DNA from: Atriophallophorus winterbourni
Taxonomy: Eukaryota; Platyhelminthes; Trematoda; Plagiorchiida; Microphallidae
Direction of reading: 5' to 3'
Length of the DNA stretch: 64,000 nt
Assembly: GCA_013407085.1 (NCBI GenBank)
Contig: JACCGJ010008406.1
Location: 1-64,000, forward strand
This document shows, in pieces, positions 10,889 through 22,640 of the stretch. The notes beneath the pieces were generated by a model. It saw only the letters and a program-made list of their open reading frames with translations. It was not told the DNA's origin and made no database searches. Every line of letters begins with the position of its first letter. Within the stretch, counting starts at the first letter, position 1. A program made the translations under genes and the position numbers.

Positions 10889-11159
10889 TGTTGAACTTTT
10901 GCCTGGTGAGAGAGCTACCGAACTAGAGTATGCGGGTGACATCGCACTTCTGGGATGGTTGGGACATGTTTTAAGAATGCCTTCTCACCGTTTACCGTAC
11001 CGCGCCTTATTCGCAGAGCCTGACAGAAGCTGGGAGAAAAGATCGGGTGGCCAGTCCATGACGTGGCGCGTTGAGATGAAGAAACTCACCGTAGCGCTAG
11101 GCTCAGTTGGGCGTATTCGTTTGCTTGGGTGGGGTACAAAAGCTTCACCTAATAGTTAG
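10885..11159 (+). pseudogene. RTE C-terminus (YAGD box joined to WLGHV)
   Basis: After the SINE the frame reads GVELLPGERATELEYAGD then IALLGWLGHVLRMPSHRLP. The roughly 150 residues that normally separate the catalytic box from the C-terminal segment are missing. KRSGGQSMTWRVEMKKL and a degenerate tail follow. Confidence 0.75.
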
Positions 11160-11534
11160 CTGGAAACCTTACGCGATATGGCTACAAACCGAAGTCAGTG
11201 GCACCAGTGTATTTTATTATGTGTCATAATTTTTTATCGGTATTATTTTACATAAAAACAAAAAAATCGCATGCAGTGAAACTACAAAAACAAGCTGCTT
11301 TTTGTGCATTTGCTTTTGCGTATTCCGCTTGCCTGCTTTCCCTTTTCCACGCGCTTGCTTATCTGCTTTTCCTGCTTCATATTGCTTGGCACTTTGTCTG
11401 GCTCCAGACTTGTGCTTCATGATGATGATGATGACGGTTATCTTTTTCTATTTCACATTGCGTACCACAATTTCTAGAAGATTAAAGCCTAATTTTCAAG
11501 CCGTCGTCTTTTGAGATTCTGACAATCGGATTTT

Positions 11535-11906
11535 TCAGCAATATTTATAACAATTGTGAGAGATGTCATGGAGTTCGTCTGCAATGCGTGCTAGGTGGAG
11601 AAGACGGGCGTTCTTGTCCATTATAGCTAAAACTTTGCGGATTCCTGTAGTCAGACTCTGCTGCCATAATTCACGGATGATTTTATTGTCCAACGACTTG
11701 TCTCCAGGTAACTGAATCATGTGCCGTAGGTGCTGCAATGCTGTATGATCACTCAATTCTACAGCGGACGAAAGCTTTCGCAGGTTTTGCTCTTCAGTGG
11801 ACGAAGTACGTAAAACAAAGGCATGTTTAAGTGCATCGTACGGATTATCAACAGTGCGGTTGTATATGAAATCAGCAACCTCCTCTGCGACTGACGGTGG
11901 CAACAT
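11535..11906 (-). pseudogene. Ty3/gypsy Gag fragment
   Basis: The 123-aa frame carries the matrix/capsid-like core seen in animal gypsy elements: VADFIYNRTVDNPYDALKHA, RTSSTEEQNLRKLSSAVEL, LRHMIQLPGDKSLDNKI and LWQQSLTTGIRKVLAI. It starts MLPPSVAEEV. No protease, reverse transcriptase or LTR is attached within the next few hundred bases, so it is an isolated remnant. Confidence in the family is moderate because Gag evolves quickly. Confidence 0.65.
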
Positions 11907-12850
11907 ACCAACTACACGATTATATTGAGATGATTAAGTTTTTACGCAGTAAGACTCAAAAATGTTTCGATTTGGACGAATCAGAGGCGAGGGTCGTTTA
12001 TACGAAAAAACGAAAGGCTAAAGTGTGACATAGCGTCTGTAGAAATATCCTCAGATAGTGCATAAAAAAGCTGAAATAAGATCCATTTTGTAAATAAAAA
12101 AATATACATGACAGCTAAATCAAAATAAATGGTAGTATATGGTACGAACGAAAATTTCAAAAAAGAAAAATGTTCGGGGCTCACCAATTTGTAGTGGTTG
12201 ATCCAGCGGAGATTTTATTTTACCCAATAAACCAGAACAAGCTTCGCAATGTAACACAGCATACAAATCCGAAGCAATCACACACGACAGACTTGTCCCA
12301 ATAGTTCAATAGTTTATTATGGTATAAGAAGCTATGAGCTTGTACAAAACGCAGGGTAGATAGAGCGGTGGATCGAAAAAGCAAAGGGAAAACACTTTTG
12401 AGGTTCCAAGGCCTTATAGCGGGCCATATTCGCGTTTAGCCTGCACAATCAACTGATTTTTGTGGCATTTGTACAAGTAGGGCGTCAACCCAGGACACAG
12501 CTACCCACCACATCCTTCGGAACAGGGTCGGTTGAAACCGCGTGCGTTCGAACTTTCGATACTGGGGTCGTTACTACCAGCTAGTGAGTTTAAAAAAATG
12601 CGGTAGGGGTTGTGAAAAAAATTAAAATAGTGTTCACATGGTACACGTGTCTTGGGAGTGGGAGATTTCATGGAGGTGGAAATCGAGATTTTTGAATGAA
12701 CCGAAAGAAGTAGCTTCAACAGGCATGTCTGAGAGAGTGTTCCACTTGCTGCAAACTCTCACTGAGAAAAACCTGTGTCAACAATTAAGTCTGCTTTGTT
12801 AGTTTAACAGTTTGAGCTCATGTCGTCGGAGAGGTAACGAATAGGGAGTT

Positions 12851-13345
12851 TCATGGATGGAAGGGGTCAGTCAAAATCCGGTGGGTAAGTAACATGTCAC
12901 AGCGGTGAAGACGGTAGGTAGTGGAGAATAAAACGAAACTGTGTAACATTTCTTCACAAGACATGTTGTGCATCCCACTGACAAGCTTTGTCGTATGTCG
13001 CTGGGATTTTTCAAGAAGGGACAAATCTGTGCATAGCCAAAGCTGAGAAGCCTGTACAGCGTATTCCAACTGTGGACAGATGTAGACATTCAGCAGTGTC
13101 GGGAAGAGAAACCGGTCAAACCTGCCTAAAGCGCGGCGAAGTAAGTCAGTGTTGCGATTGGCTGCATCTGCGGCTCGTTCGCATTGTGTGGTGCAACCGA
13201 GATCGTGCTGGATGATGATACCAAAATCCTTTTCTTGTCGAACACTCTGAAGTACTGTTGTACCCAAACTATAAGCGACAAGAGCTGAGTGTCTCATGTG
13301 GAGAACGCTACACTTGGAGGTGTTGAATGGGAGATGATTCCTCAA
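12851..13345 (-). pseudogene. CR1 reverse transcriptase C-terminal part
   Basis: The 164-aa frame reads LPFNTSKCSVLHMRHSA, then DLGCTTQCERAADAANRNTD, LLRRALGRFDRFLFPTLL and LEYAVQASQLWL, the connection domain following the FADD box in CR1/jockey reverse transcriptases. A matching FADD box (PFLLFADDVKI) with a nearby stop is at about 13420-13455. Confidence 0.8.
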
Positions 13346-13841
13346 AGACCAGCTGTGTAAACGATCTAAATCACCACGTACGGCATGTGAATCCTTTGGC
13401 GATTTGAGTGAGCACTAGATTTTGACATCGTCGGCAAATAGGAGGAACGGCTATTCAATGTTCTGGCCAATGCCATTGACGAAAATGATGAAGAGTCGGG
13501 GATCAAGAACGGAGTATTGTTTATGGGAAGCTGGCTGAATAGCAGTCACACACGAACACAGAGGGAGTGGTCGCGAAGAAAGTACTTCACTCAGAACAGT
13601 AAGGATGACCCAACGTCGCAGGAAGCGAGTTCAAATAAAAGAATGTCATGGTCGACAAGGTCGAAAGCCTTGAAGAAATCCATAAATATTGCATCCACAC
13701 CAATGCCTGCATCGACGGATTTCGTCCAGTCACCCCATGCAAGACGCAAGTTGGAAGTGTATGAACGCTTGGAGCGAAAGCCGTGTTGTTTTATGATTAA
13801 AAGTAGATTAGTTTCAAGATGGGAGACAAAGTGGTCAGAGA

Positions 13842-14258
13842 CTATGCTTTACATGACCATAGAAATGACTGACAAAAGCTTGTATTGCAATTAGGGAGAG
13901 TATTCAGGAAAAAACTTACACTAGTTGCGGTCCAAATCCTGCCTTTAAAGATAGGAGTGATACCACTTCCTTTCCAAGCTTGGGGGACGGCAGCTGAGTC
14001 CATACAACGTTGAAAATACATGGTAAGTAGATGAGATATGTGTAATGCGGCTACTTTCAGGATCTTAAAGTGGAGGCCGTCGAGTCCTGGTGAGGAGTAT
14101 TGCCGTAGACATGAATTCTTCTTATGGACCACATCAGGGGTAAACCTTATTTCCGGAATTTCTTGTACGTCATGTGAGGAAGAAAAAAATTGGAGGAGTT
14201 CGAAGATAAATAGGGTTGAAAATTGCGGAGTAGTGTTCAGAGAACATGTTTGCAGCAA
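13842..14258 (-). pseudogene. CR1 reverse transcriptase N-terminal part
   Basis: The frame contains RQYSSPGLDGLHFKILK and TMYFQRCMDSAAVPQAWK followed by SGITPIFKG, the first blocks of a CR1 reverse transcriptase. After PIFKG it runs into a 60-base piece of unrelated CR1 3' UTR (13884-13943) rather than the expected NYRPVSL block, so the copy was rearranged here. Confidence 0.75.
13884..13943 (-). repeat. 60-bp CR1 3'-end fragment, second copy at 15654-15713
   Basis: The stretch from ttgcaattagggaga through gttgcggtccaaatcctgc is nearly identical at the two positions. At 15654 it is the natural 3' end of a CR1 copy. At 13884 it interrupts the reverse transcriptase of another copy, in the same orientation. 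Confidence 0.85.
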
Positions 14259-14640
14259 CCAAGGCAGTTGATGTGAGACCGTTTGCGCTGACTAGGGATG
14301 GAATTCCAAGTGTAACTACGCGTCTCCGATTCATTGAAACAAACTTTTGGGTTTGTCCAAAAACTTGTTACAGATGTGCATTCCATATTGACATTTGTCT
14401 TGGCGGCTGAGATATGTGTAATAATTTCGCAATGACCTATAAATTTCCCAGTCAGTTCGATTTCGTCCTGTCCGGTAACACCGCTATGCCAAGTTTCGCT
14501 GTGCTATGGCTTTCCGTGTTCGGCTGCGAAGAAATGATTCGGGGTTCTTTCAACGGTGGGTCTTTTCGTGACTAGCAAGACGTAGTAGCGTGTGCCACTG
14601 AGTTAAATACGTGGTTCATGCAATATCGATCTGATCAAAC

Positions 14641-15653
14641 ATTAGGAAATCCTATGAGTGGGTGGAACAGGCGTGAATAATATATTCAAATTGTGTACAT
14701 ATTTACATGTATGTATTAAAAAAACAGTGATGAAATATGTACGATAAATAAAATATACAATGATGAAAACACCATAAGTATTTTCCTGCACTCGATGCTG
14801 CATGATCTAATTTTGCAGATTTACGAGTCCCGATCATGTTCGAATCCGTTAAAAATTAAATAAAAATTTTTGTGATAATCTTGAAATAGCTCGGATATCG
14901 TCAACAATATCAAAAATATCGTAACAAAGACATTGAAATTCAGTTAGTATTACAAGGCAATAGTCAACCAAGTCGAAACGAGTGCCCAGATTTTTTAGAT
15001 GTGCATTAAAGCCTCAGCAACTGCCGGGATTGCTTAGTAGGAAAGACAGGCTAGTATAACTCTGATGGTAGAGGTCTCGTCAGCGAAAAATGAGAGTTTA
15101 GCACCATGCATGCCTAATCATTAGTCACGGAAACCCCACAATTTGAGGTGATATAGCTGAGAAAAATTTAATTTGCATAAATTAGGCTAGAAATAAAAAT
15201 TTGCACTTCGGAACTGAGGCATTTGCCAATTGTATTCTACGCAGGCGCGATGCACAAATCATTTCGAATCGGAGGGAAAATGTTTGTCCTTGAGCGCGGT
15301 AAACTTCATCAGTTCAGTTAAGTTCAGTATGCACATGACAGTATGTGGCTAACGAGCCTATCGAGCTTCCAGAATTTCTTTCGTTGGAAAGCTGCAGAGA
15401 ATCACTCACCACTTCAAAAACGTTTTTTTCTATTTATTTGTTTGAAATCTTCGACGATCACGAAGCCAATAGATTATCCGGATTGTATTTAGGGAGCACC
15501 GCGTTGTAACCGATGCTGGGAAAAGAAAAAGCAGTTTTCTCTTCACCAGCATGGTGAGAGGTCTGCTAAAGTGAAATCGTATAAAAAAATAAAAAAACTT
15601 TAGCATTTATTTTATTTAAGGGATAACGCTAAAGGTAATCTTCTTAAGCTTTA
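14641..15653. other. AT-rich, no recognised feature
   Basis: There is no sustained frame, and no repeat shared with other parts of the window was seen. It separates two CR1 remnants. Confidence 0.45.
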
Positions 15654-16560
15654 TTGCAATTAGGGAGAATATTCAGGAAAAAGCTTACACTAGTTGCGGT
15701 CCAAATCCTGCTTGAAACTCGGGACAAAACTGCATAATATAGGTTTTTCTGGAAGAATATTCCAGAAGTTCACCTCCCTAATGCTGAAAAAGTGTTTCCT
15801 GAAGTCTAGCCGATATCGATTCTTAGCAATATTAAGTGAATGGACACGGGCGCCCAGCTCGGGACTTAAGGAAAAGAAGTCGTTCATTAGCCCGCCACTT
15901 GAACCATTCAAGACCTTGAAGGTTTCATTTTAGTCAACTTTTAAACGACGGCGCCTAACGGAGAAAAGATTGAGAGACATCAGGCGTGCAGCGTACGGTT
16001 TCCCTCGCTGACCCTCAATCATGCGAGTTGCGAGGCGCTCTACGCTTTCAAGTTGAACGATGTCCTTTTTGTATTGAGTACACCATACCTGAACACAATA
16101 TTCGAGATGAGGCCGAACTGATTAGGTTTAAAGTGGCAGGAATACATTGGGTCTTCCGTTCGATCGAACTGATTTCAGCCTAAATAGTACATTTGCCTGC
16201 ACGCTGAGCTGCAACGGAACATTGGTACATTCATTTGAAATCAGCTCTAGCCAGTACTCCTAAATCCTGAACACACTGTGCGCCGTTAACACTGAAGGAA
16301 TTTCCCGATAGCTGGACCGAAATCTTATCACCCAGTGCTGATAAGAATTTGCTCTTATTAAGTTTCAGTGGGAGGTCCCACGGGTATGACCAGTTTAAGA
16401 CCAGCTCGATGTCGTGCATCAAGGAATCTTCATCTGTTGTTTCGATGAACTTCACATCATCGGCGAAAATAAAGCATTGACACTTCAAGGCAGACGACAA
16501 TTCATCAATTAAAATTAGGAATAGAAAAGGACCGAGGACCGACCGCTGAGGAACTACAAT
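15654..16560 (-). mobile_element. CR1-like retrotransposon, copy C (5'-truncated)
   Basis: Bases 16231-16500 encode CQCFIFADDVKFIETTDED then a KLNKSKFL segment, the catalytic box and following region. Bases 15690-15911 encode SLSPELGARVHSLN, RLDFRKHFFSIREVNFWN and FVPSFKQDLD, the C-terminus. Between them the frame is broken several times. The 3' end is at 15654. The copy begins inside the reverse transcriptase and shows typical 5' truncation. Confidence 0.8.
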
Positions 16561-16619
16561 TTAGGGTCGCAGGCTGCTTGAATTTGGTACGCGATCACAA
16601 TTCACTGATTACATTTACG

Positions 16620-17830
16620 CTGCTTATATTCAACGTATTCTATTTACTTATTTCACCTTAATTTCATTAAAATAATATCTGTTGAATCCATTGAATATTT
16701 CCAGTGAAAAAATGCGCTAGGAAACCTTATTACGCTCTCGTATTAAGCTACGTAAATTATCCAAGCTTAGTAATTGTATTATCAGATTAGACAGTGACAC
16801 TTCAGTTATTCTAAACAAATTGAAAAATTATAATCGGAGGTGTCAGAACTTAGAAACAAACTAGCATTATTCAACTCCACCTATAATTCTCTACAACCTC
16901 TTTTATCACTCATGAACTATTGACCAAGATATATTGATTCAAGCCAATAAATTGATAGAAACCATGAGCACGGAAATATATCAAAGAGAAGCTTGTTCGA
17001 AAATGTTATCATCTGCAATGTTGCAGATTATTATCCTTTAAACGATTTAAAAAATGTATCTTCTCAACATATGGCATCCCCATAGAATGTTTCACTGTAG
17101 TCTGACTACGTAAAGTATAATGAAACAACATACTCCTATTTTATTAAAATTCACAGATAAGTGTTTTGCATGGTATTTACTTGATAATAGAAACATTTTA
17201 AAAAAGTGTACCGAGGTTCTCGAGTGTGGTTTTAAAACCGGACTTAACGCCCATGCAACGAAAATTGAACTATAAAAAGAAAATTTATCCGCTCCACTAT
17301 GTGTAACAATACTTCAGAACGAATTAAATGCGAATCTTTAATTGAAATTAACTCTAATAATCCCCAAAGCTCAACACCCGCACCTGATATGTGTGAAACA
17401 CGTCTTCTGCATTACCGCTAGCCGCGTTTACCTAAATTAAGACAAACACGACCCCTACTACCAAATCCCTCTGCGTTCAGAGAGGCAGCAATCAGACAAC
17501 CTCTTCGACAACTTATAAAGACAACTAATTATATAAGAGGTTCACCTAGTCTTGACAACCGTACTGAAACATCTTCTCGTTTCCTTATGAATAACCACCA
17601 ACCATATAAGCAAATGTATCACCATTCAACTACTCCTCCTATACCTTTTCGTAATATTCAACCTTATTATAATTCAGCTATCATTACATAATATCCCTCT
17701 CCTTATAATACTTATATACAAAAACCATTATTTTATAATCCATATGTATCTCAATCCACTTATGAACCATACTTTAACCCTAATAACACTTTCTTCCAAA
17801 AACATATGAATTGAATTTTAAGCCTACAAA
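16620..17830 (+). pseudogene. LINE ORF1-like remnant
   Basis: The sequence is broken by many stops, but its translation matches the one read on the minus strand at 22173-22640: TIDQDILIQANKLIETMSTE here against SIIDHYILIKANNFVETLYT there, and NPYVSQSTYEPYFNPNNTFF against NRYTSQLVPHTPFYDHEIFF. The minus-strand version lies directly before a LINE endonuclease, so both are probably the first ORF of a CR1-like element. The function (RNA-binding partner of the LINE polyprotein) is inferred from position only. Confidence 0.45.
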
Positions 17831-17879
17831 CCATCGATATGTGGCCTGAAGTTTTGAACGTGCCCGTTGTAAAATACCT

Positions 17880-18757
17880 TCAATGGATTCACAACGAGTA
17901 ACAGTCATCATTCTTCGTCGGTTTTCTAGTTGGAGAAGGATTTTACGCTTAATTTCGTGGCTGGGAGGAACTCAAGAAGAAAATGCCCGGAGGCTGGCGC
18001 CGTGGCACAAATTGTGCAAGCTCGAACTTCTTGAAGGGCCAGGAGCAAAGCTGGAGGACGTGGTAAGTCTACGTTTGGCAAACGTTTTCTCTATAATAAT
18101 CCACATATGTCCAGTGATAGCAATGAAATGTGGCGTGCGTGACTCGCCACTCAATAAAGTCACTTGCCGTTTGTTTTTGCGTTTTTGGTTAAGATTGGAG
18201 TAATTAATTAGGGAGGCGGAACCAATGAGTTAGTTTCATTCGGAACTTACAATTAGAAGGAATTTATCGGGCGGTGTAAATTACGAACTTTTTGTGTACA
18301 ATTCCTTCTTATTTTCTGTTTAAACAATTTGATTATTCCTAAATCTTAACAGTTTTTATCTTTCATTGTTTTTGTGTATATATTTTTGTTACTGTCCTAT
18401 CCACTTGTAAACCCCCTTTTGTTTTATTGAACTAATTCATATTGCTTGGCTGCCATTAAATTCCACATTTTTTGCACGTTTTGTTTGTAGTAAACAGAAA
18501 CGATTTTTCACCATTGTATTGGTAATTTTATCCCTTGGCATTAACAATTTGGCAGTCTATCTTATCAGCATTGGCTGAATTTATTGTTTGTCATTTCTAA
18601 AATTTGAGTATTTTTGGCTCACATCATTTGTGCAACCGGGTACAGTTGAGATTTGTCCATTGTTGTTGTCTATTAATCTTATTAATAGTAACGTAGTATA
18701 TCCGAATTTCAGTTTTAAATTTGTCGATATAAATAAGACTTTAGTCGATACAGTGAT
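17880..18757 (+). mobile_element. BEL/Pao 3' remnant with its LTR
   Basis: Bases 17883-17990 encode FSSWRRILRLISWL, the segment between RNase H and integrase in Pao polyproteins. A short 3' UTR with gaggacgtggtaagtctacg and caataaagtcactt matches the one in the BEL copies at 23735-23880 and 34690-34860. A purine-rich tatcgggcgg then precedes an LTR beginning TGTAAATTACG at 18275. Integrase and everything upstream are gone. Confidence 0.65.
18275..18757 (+). repeat. LTR of the old Pao element (uninterrupted copy)
   Basis: This 483-base segment starts TGTAAATTACG, directly after a polypurine tract, and ends gtcgataca. A second copy at 22850-28512 is split into three pieces by two younger LTR retrotransposons, so this copy serves as the empty-site reference for both insertions. 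Confidence 0.7.
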
Positions 18758-18818
18758 TGTCTTGTAGCTTATTTAGATACTTCCAAATTCTATCCTAATT
18801 TTAACCTTTTTTCAATCG

Positions 18819-20140
18819 CTAGATAACTGAAGGGAAGATTTTGCAGTTTTGCATGAGTAATCCCTGGTCTACAAGACTAAAATTGCGTCTAGGACGAACG
18901 AAATGTTTGTGAAAACGCAATATCGCTTCGAAGCTTATCATTACGTGATCGCTTTTGCCGAGCGGTGGTAGGTAATTTAAATACCTAATTGCCTCTATCT
19001 GGGACGACAATACCAAGTGAAGAGTGGATGGAGTGCATCCATTACAAAACCTTTTAGGATCAATCACATGCTGGTGCAACGCTTATACCGAGCCCATTCG
19101 AGAAACGTTTCGGTTTGCTAGGTGACTACAACTGTAGTGGCAGGCCAATCTATGTCTGGGAGGTTGAAATCACCCAAAATAAGTACGCTGGGAGCTGAGA
19201 GAAACAAACCGTCGAATGTCTCAATTAGCTGTGTATTCTCCTGGTGGGTTGCACTGGGAGTGACGTAGACAAAATCAATTGAGGGGGATGACTTGTAGCA
19301 AGTCAGGATACTCGTAACAACTTGGACGTTTTCACTGGCTAGAGATATACCTGTACCCAGGCTGTGCGAACCACACTCCAAAAGGAGTGCAACGCCACCG
19401 CCTCTTTTATCGCTAGGTCTATCGCATCTTATGACGAGATACTGTTAGCTGATGTTTATGGGCACCTCATCAAGTGCAGACAGCCAGGTCTCAGAAAGCG
19501 CAGTAACAATTGGGTGTAACTCAGTCATACAGAAAAAAAGTTCAGCCCACTTATTCCTTATGCTGCATACATTTCGTACAATACTGGGGTACGGGTTATT
19601 CGTGTTTCTGGAACTAATCCTGTTTGGCCCTTGGTCGAAGCACCCAGGAAGCTGCAACTTTTTGGCGTGCTACTTAGAGCAGGAGCATCAGTATCCGAAG
19701 CCACTTGTGGTGAAGTAATGGACTGTTGCCTGACAATTGAGACCGCATCCATCTTAGAGAAGCAACCACTGTAATCACCTACTTCGGAGCGGTCGTCATT
19801 CTAGCTAAGACAATCAACGTCGACTGGTCCGGACAGCAAGAACCGTGACGAAGTGCTGTTTGGTATGATCGTCTGTAAATGAATAGCGTTTTACGCAGCA
19901 TCTGGTTTGAGAATGACAGGTTTTACCACTGCTAAGTTGCCTTTATTTAAATCAAAAGTGATTTGCCTAATCCAGGACAGATGGTTGTCTGGCTTCACCT
20001 GAAGTTTATCTAGCGTTGACTTGGCGATATGCTCAGCCCTAACCAGGAAGGTATTTCGATCAGCCTGGTATTTTAATTTAACCAGGACTGGCTGATGGCG
20101 GTTACCTATCCTCCTTCTACCTACACGGTGGACTCGCAAC
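18819..20140 (-). mobile_element. LINE 5' part: ORF1 tail and endonuclease
   Basis: From 20139 downwards: RVHRVGRRRIGNRHQPVLVK and DRNTFLVRAEHIAKS, resembling the RNA-binding region of LINE ORF1. Then 19445-19657 with VTALSETWLSAL and 19118-19381 with VLILGDFNLPDIDWPA, the endonuclease catalytic Glu and the GDFN box. Then 18819-19079 with LVLSSQIEAIRYL and PPLGKSDHVMISFE, the end of the endonuclease with its catalytic SDH. Reading stops at about 18830 and no reverse transcriptase follows, so the 3' half has been lost. Frames are shifted between the pieces. Confidence 0.75.
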
Positions 20141-20279
20141 TGTGGGAGTAGAAGGATTCAGACCCACCATTCGAATAAGATCGTTGATAAACCTGCGATC
20201 AAAATCTTCTGCTTGATAGATGACAGAGGGTTAAGTTGTTGTAAGCCGCATCTCTTTCTATCAGCAAAATTGTCCAGGA

Positions 20280-20700
20280 GAAGCTCAGATGTAATAATCC
20301 TGTCCAGTATTTTACAACTTCACAGTAATTTAAAGTAGTAAATTATCCACTAGTTCATTGAACTGAGTTTCAGATCTTGCTGCAATAACCTTATACGGAA
20401 GTGCATTCCACATGTTACCAACTGTTGTTGAGAGCGTTAATACTCGTCTTAGGCGTAGTGTCATTAGCTTTTAGAACTTTAGAGCATGTCTACGTGTTCG
20501 AGAGCCTGCCGCGAGAGTGAGAAACGCGCGCAGTTCTCCACCATAGGTTCCAAGTCGTAGTAGGCTTTTCAATCGGTGTTTTTTCCAGGATATACACTTC
20601 TAGATGTTGAGACTCGTAGATACACATGCGGCCGTTGCCTTTTACCTTGGTTATGAATTTCGTATGAAAATTAGGCAGAGATAGCGGTTTCCGCACCTCG
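20280..20700 (-). pseudogene. LINE C-terminal remnant
   Basis: Around 20340-20450 the minus strand reads LRRVLTLSTTVGNMWNALPY and KVIAARSETQFN, the terminal segment of CR1/jockey polyproteins (compare VVNFWNKLPDCIV at 42500). Upstream frames are too degenerate to follow. It may be the displaced 3' end of a neighbouring element, but this cannot be shown. Confidence 0.5.
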
Positions 20701-21289
20701 GTAGCATCACATTTTAAGCAGAAGAACCTAACTCCTATGCACTAACGAGCTTGTAGCTGCATGTAAAGTTACTTCAATATTCCTGTACAGCAAAAGTGGA
20801 TCAATCGAGAGGTGTTATGATGCTGGTTTGCACAGGTCTTCTGGGCAAACTTATTTTCGCATTTCGAGCACATGTACTTAATTTCGCTAATGATGGTTGA
20901 TTGCAGAAGCTTCTTATTCGTCGTCAAACGTTTGCGTAAATTTTGCTTCATGGGATTTTTCCTCATATATGCGATTGCAGTTAGTATATACGAATAAACA
21001 TTGTATCAGAGTTTACTCAAAACGTATTTAACGATTTCAAGAACAAAACTTTACATTCAATTCCATGCAGCGCCTTTATAATTTTTGAGCAGAAACACAA
21101 ATATATATTTCGCAATGCAGAGAAATGGATTCCAAAATGATAGAAATCAACACTTCGTGAAATATTCAATCAGCGTGTTCAAGGTTTTACAGAAACAAAA
21201 TATACTTCCATCATTTTCTTTTCTATTTTCTGGGCTTTCGTTAATTTTGTGTGTCTAATAGGCTTATATGACGCCTTCATAAGTGAACC

Positions 21290-22640
21290 TTTCAATTGTG
21301 AATGAAATGTTGAAGAGACCGTTGTGAAATCACTAGAGAGGGAGAATCAGCTCCAGTCTTCTGTTCTAATAAATTCTGACAGTAGATTCCAGTTAATGTA
21401 GTTGTAGGTATGCTCATCATCAGATGGCTTCGAACAATTAACAGAAGCTGTGGCGCATAATATTTGGAATGATAATATTCTATGGTCACCGTTAAGGGAA
21501 GATGGAATTACATCCAGGTTAGCTGGAGTAAGGTTCAGAGTAAAGACTAGGTCTAGGTTATTGTCATTTCTTGTAGGTTTGTGAATAAATTGGTTATATC
21601 CTAGTAAGTCAATAGATTCTGGTGAAAGTTGTATAGCCGTTGTGATGTGCAGGATCGTGCCACTTCAATTTTGGCATGTAGAAGTCACCAGCAATGAGTT
21701 TATATTTCGTGTGGTGTAGAGATGCTTCTATAAACGCATTAATTAATGAATTCATTCTAGAGATGGTTGAAGACAGTGGATAATAAATACAAACTACTAA
21801 GTGATCTAAGGTTGGTAATCAATTCATGTTAAGTCTTCTAGCTCTGACAGACTAGGTGAAGTAAAGGTATTAGCTTCAAGCCTGTAATAAACATAGATAA
21901 GAGTACCACCTCCCTGTTCCGAAGTTCGGTTATTCCTGAATAGCTGGTAATTGGGTACCATAAGTGTTCAGTCAGGTTGGTCATCTCGGGTCCAGGTTTC
22001 AGTTATAAGAATAATGTCTACTGAGTTCGTAATGAGAAAAGATTTGAGCATCTGGATTTTAAGGGTTATTGATCATGCATTTATAAGTAGAATACTAACA
22101 CAAGAAGGAGCGAGATTAAAAAAAGTGCAAGTAAGCTTAGACACAAATTTAGAGCAATTAATATTTAATTTATTATTTTTCGAAAAAAATTTCATGGTCA
22201 TAAAAAGGGGTGTGTGGCACGAGTTGGGATGTGTATCGGTTGTAAAATGGAACGTTTTGAGTCATATAATTATAGTGGTAAAATAGTTGAGTATAATGAC
22301 CAGGGGAGTAAGCGGAGAGTCTATGAAGCCAGGTGTAGTCAATGAGGGACTGGTTATATTGTATAGGGGTATTGTATAGGGTAGCTCTCTGACTAATTTC
22401 AGTATATAGAGTTTCTACAAAGTTATTGGCTTTTATAAGGATATAATGATCAATAATGGAATTGGGCTTCACGAGAAATAATAACGGTTTAAGAGAATCA
22501 ACTAAAGTCTGAGAAGTTGTTATTTCGTTACGTAGACTAAATAGTTCGTATTCTATTTTTTCAATTTATTTGAGATTAAAAAAGTGTCATTATCTAACCT
22601 CACAGTTCAATTTCTTGTTTGAGGAATTTCACGAATTTTA
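21290..22640 (-). mobile_element. LINE 5' part: ORF1 remnant and endonuclease
   Basis: The minus strand at 22173-22640 reads SIIDHYILIKANNFVETLYT and related ORF1-like sequence. From about 22010 to 21600 it reads IILITETWTRDD, QLFRNNRTSEQGGGTLIYVY, YYPLSSTISRMNSLI and KLIAGDFYMPKLKW, an endonuclease with the Glu and GDF boxes. Several stops and frameshifts are present. As at 18819, no reverse transcriptase follows. Confidence 0.65.

Larger units (their letters stand above)
9955..11436 (+). mobile_element. RTE-like non-LTR retrotransposon, copy B (5'-truncated)
   Basis: The copy starts inside the linker before the reverse transcriptase (LKRHRASGADALLP), continues through FRAGRGCIDQIFTLRQL, RAAFDSIDRE and SSGVRQGCSISPFLF, and ends with WLGHVLRMPSHRLP. 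A 3' UTR of about 260 bases follows, ending ggcactttgtctggc and (ATG)n at 11418-11436. The catalytic box reads EYAGDIALLG instead of YADD, and the segment between it and WLGHV is deleted, so it is dead. A SINE copy is inserted at 10657-10888. The 3' end is shared with that SINE family. Confidence 0.85.
12290..14640 (-). mobile_element. CR1-like non-LTR retrotransposon, copy A (broken)
   Basis: From 14640 downwards it carries the linker after the endonuclease, the PIFKG region, QHGFRSKRS, DFFKAFDLVDHD, PFLLFADDVKI, then the C-terminal RRALGRFDRFLFPTLLNVYI and HRFFSVRVCSKWN segments, in several frames with stops. The 3' UTR near 12300-12360 (agctatgagctt and aatagt..attatggta) is shared with the better CR1 copy at 39420-42369, which fixes the 3' end. 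It is inactive. Confidence 0.8.

Noticed and set aside
10749..11159. 136-codon frame spanning SINE and RTE
   Set aside because: The first 45 codons are SINE sequence. Only the part after about 10885 is real RTE coding sequence.
20769..20966. 65-codon minus-strand frame with a zinc-finger-like C..C...HH......H pattern
   Set aside because: The spacing fits no standard finger, there is no splice or start context, and it lies in LINE debris.
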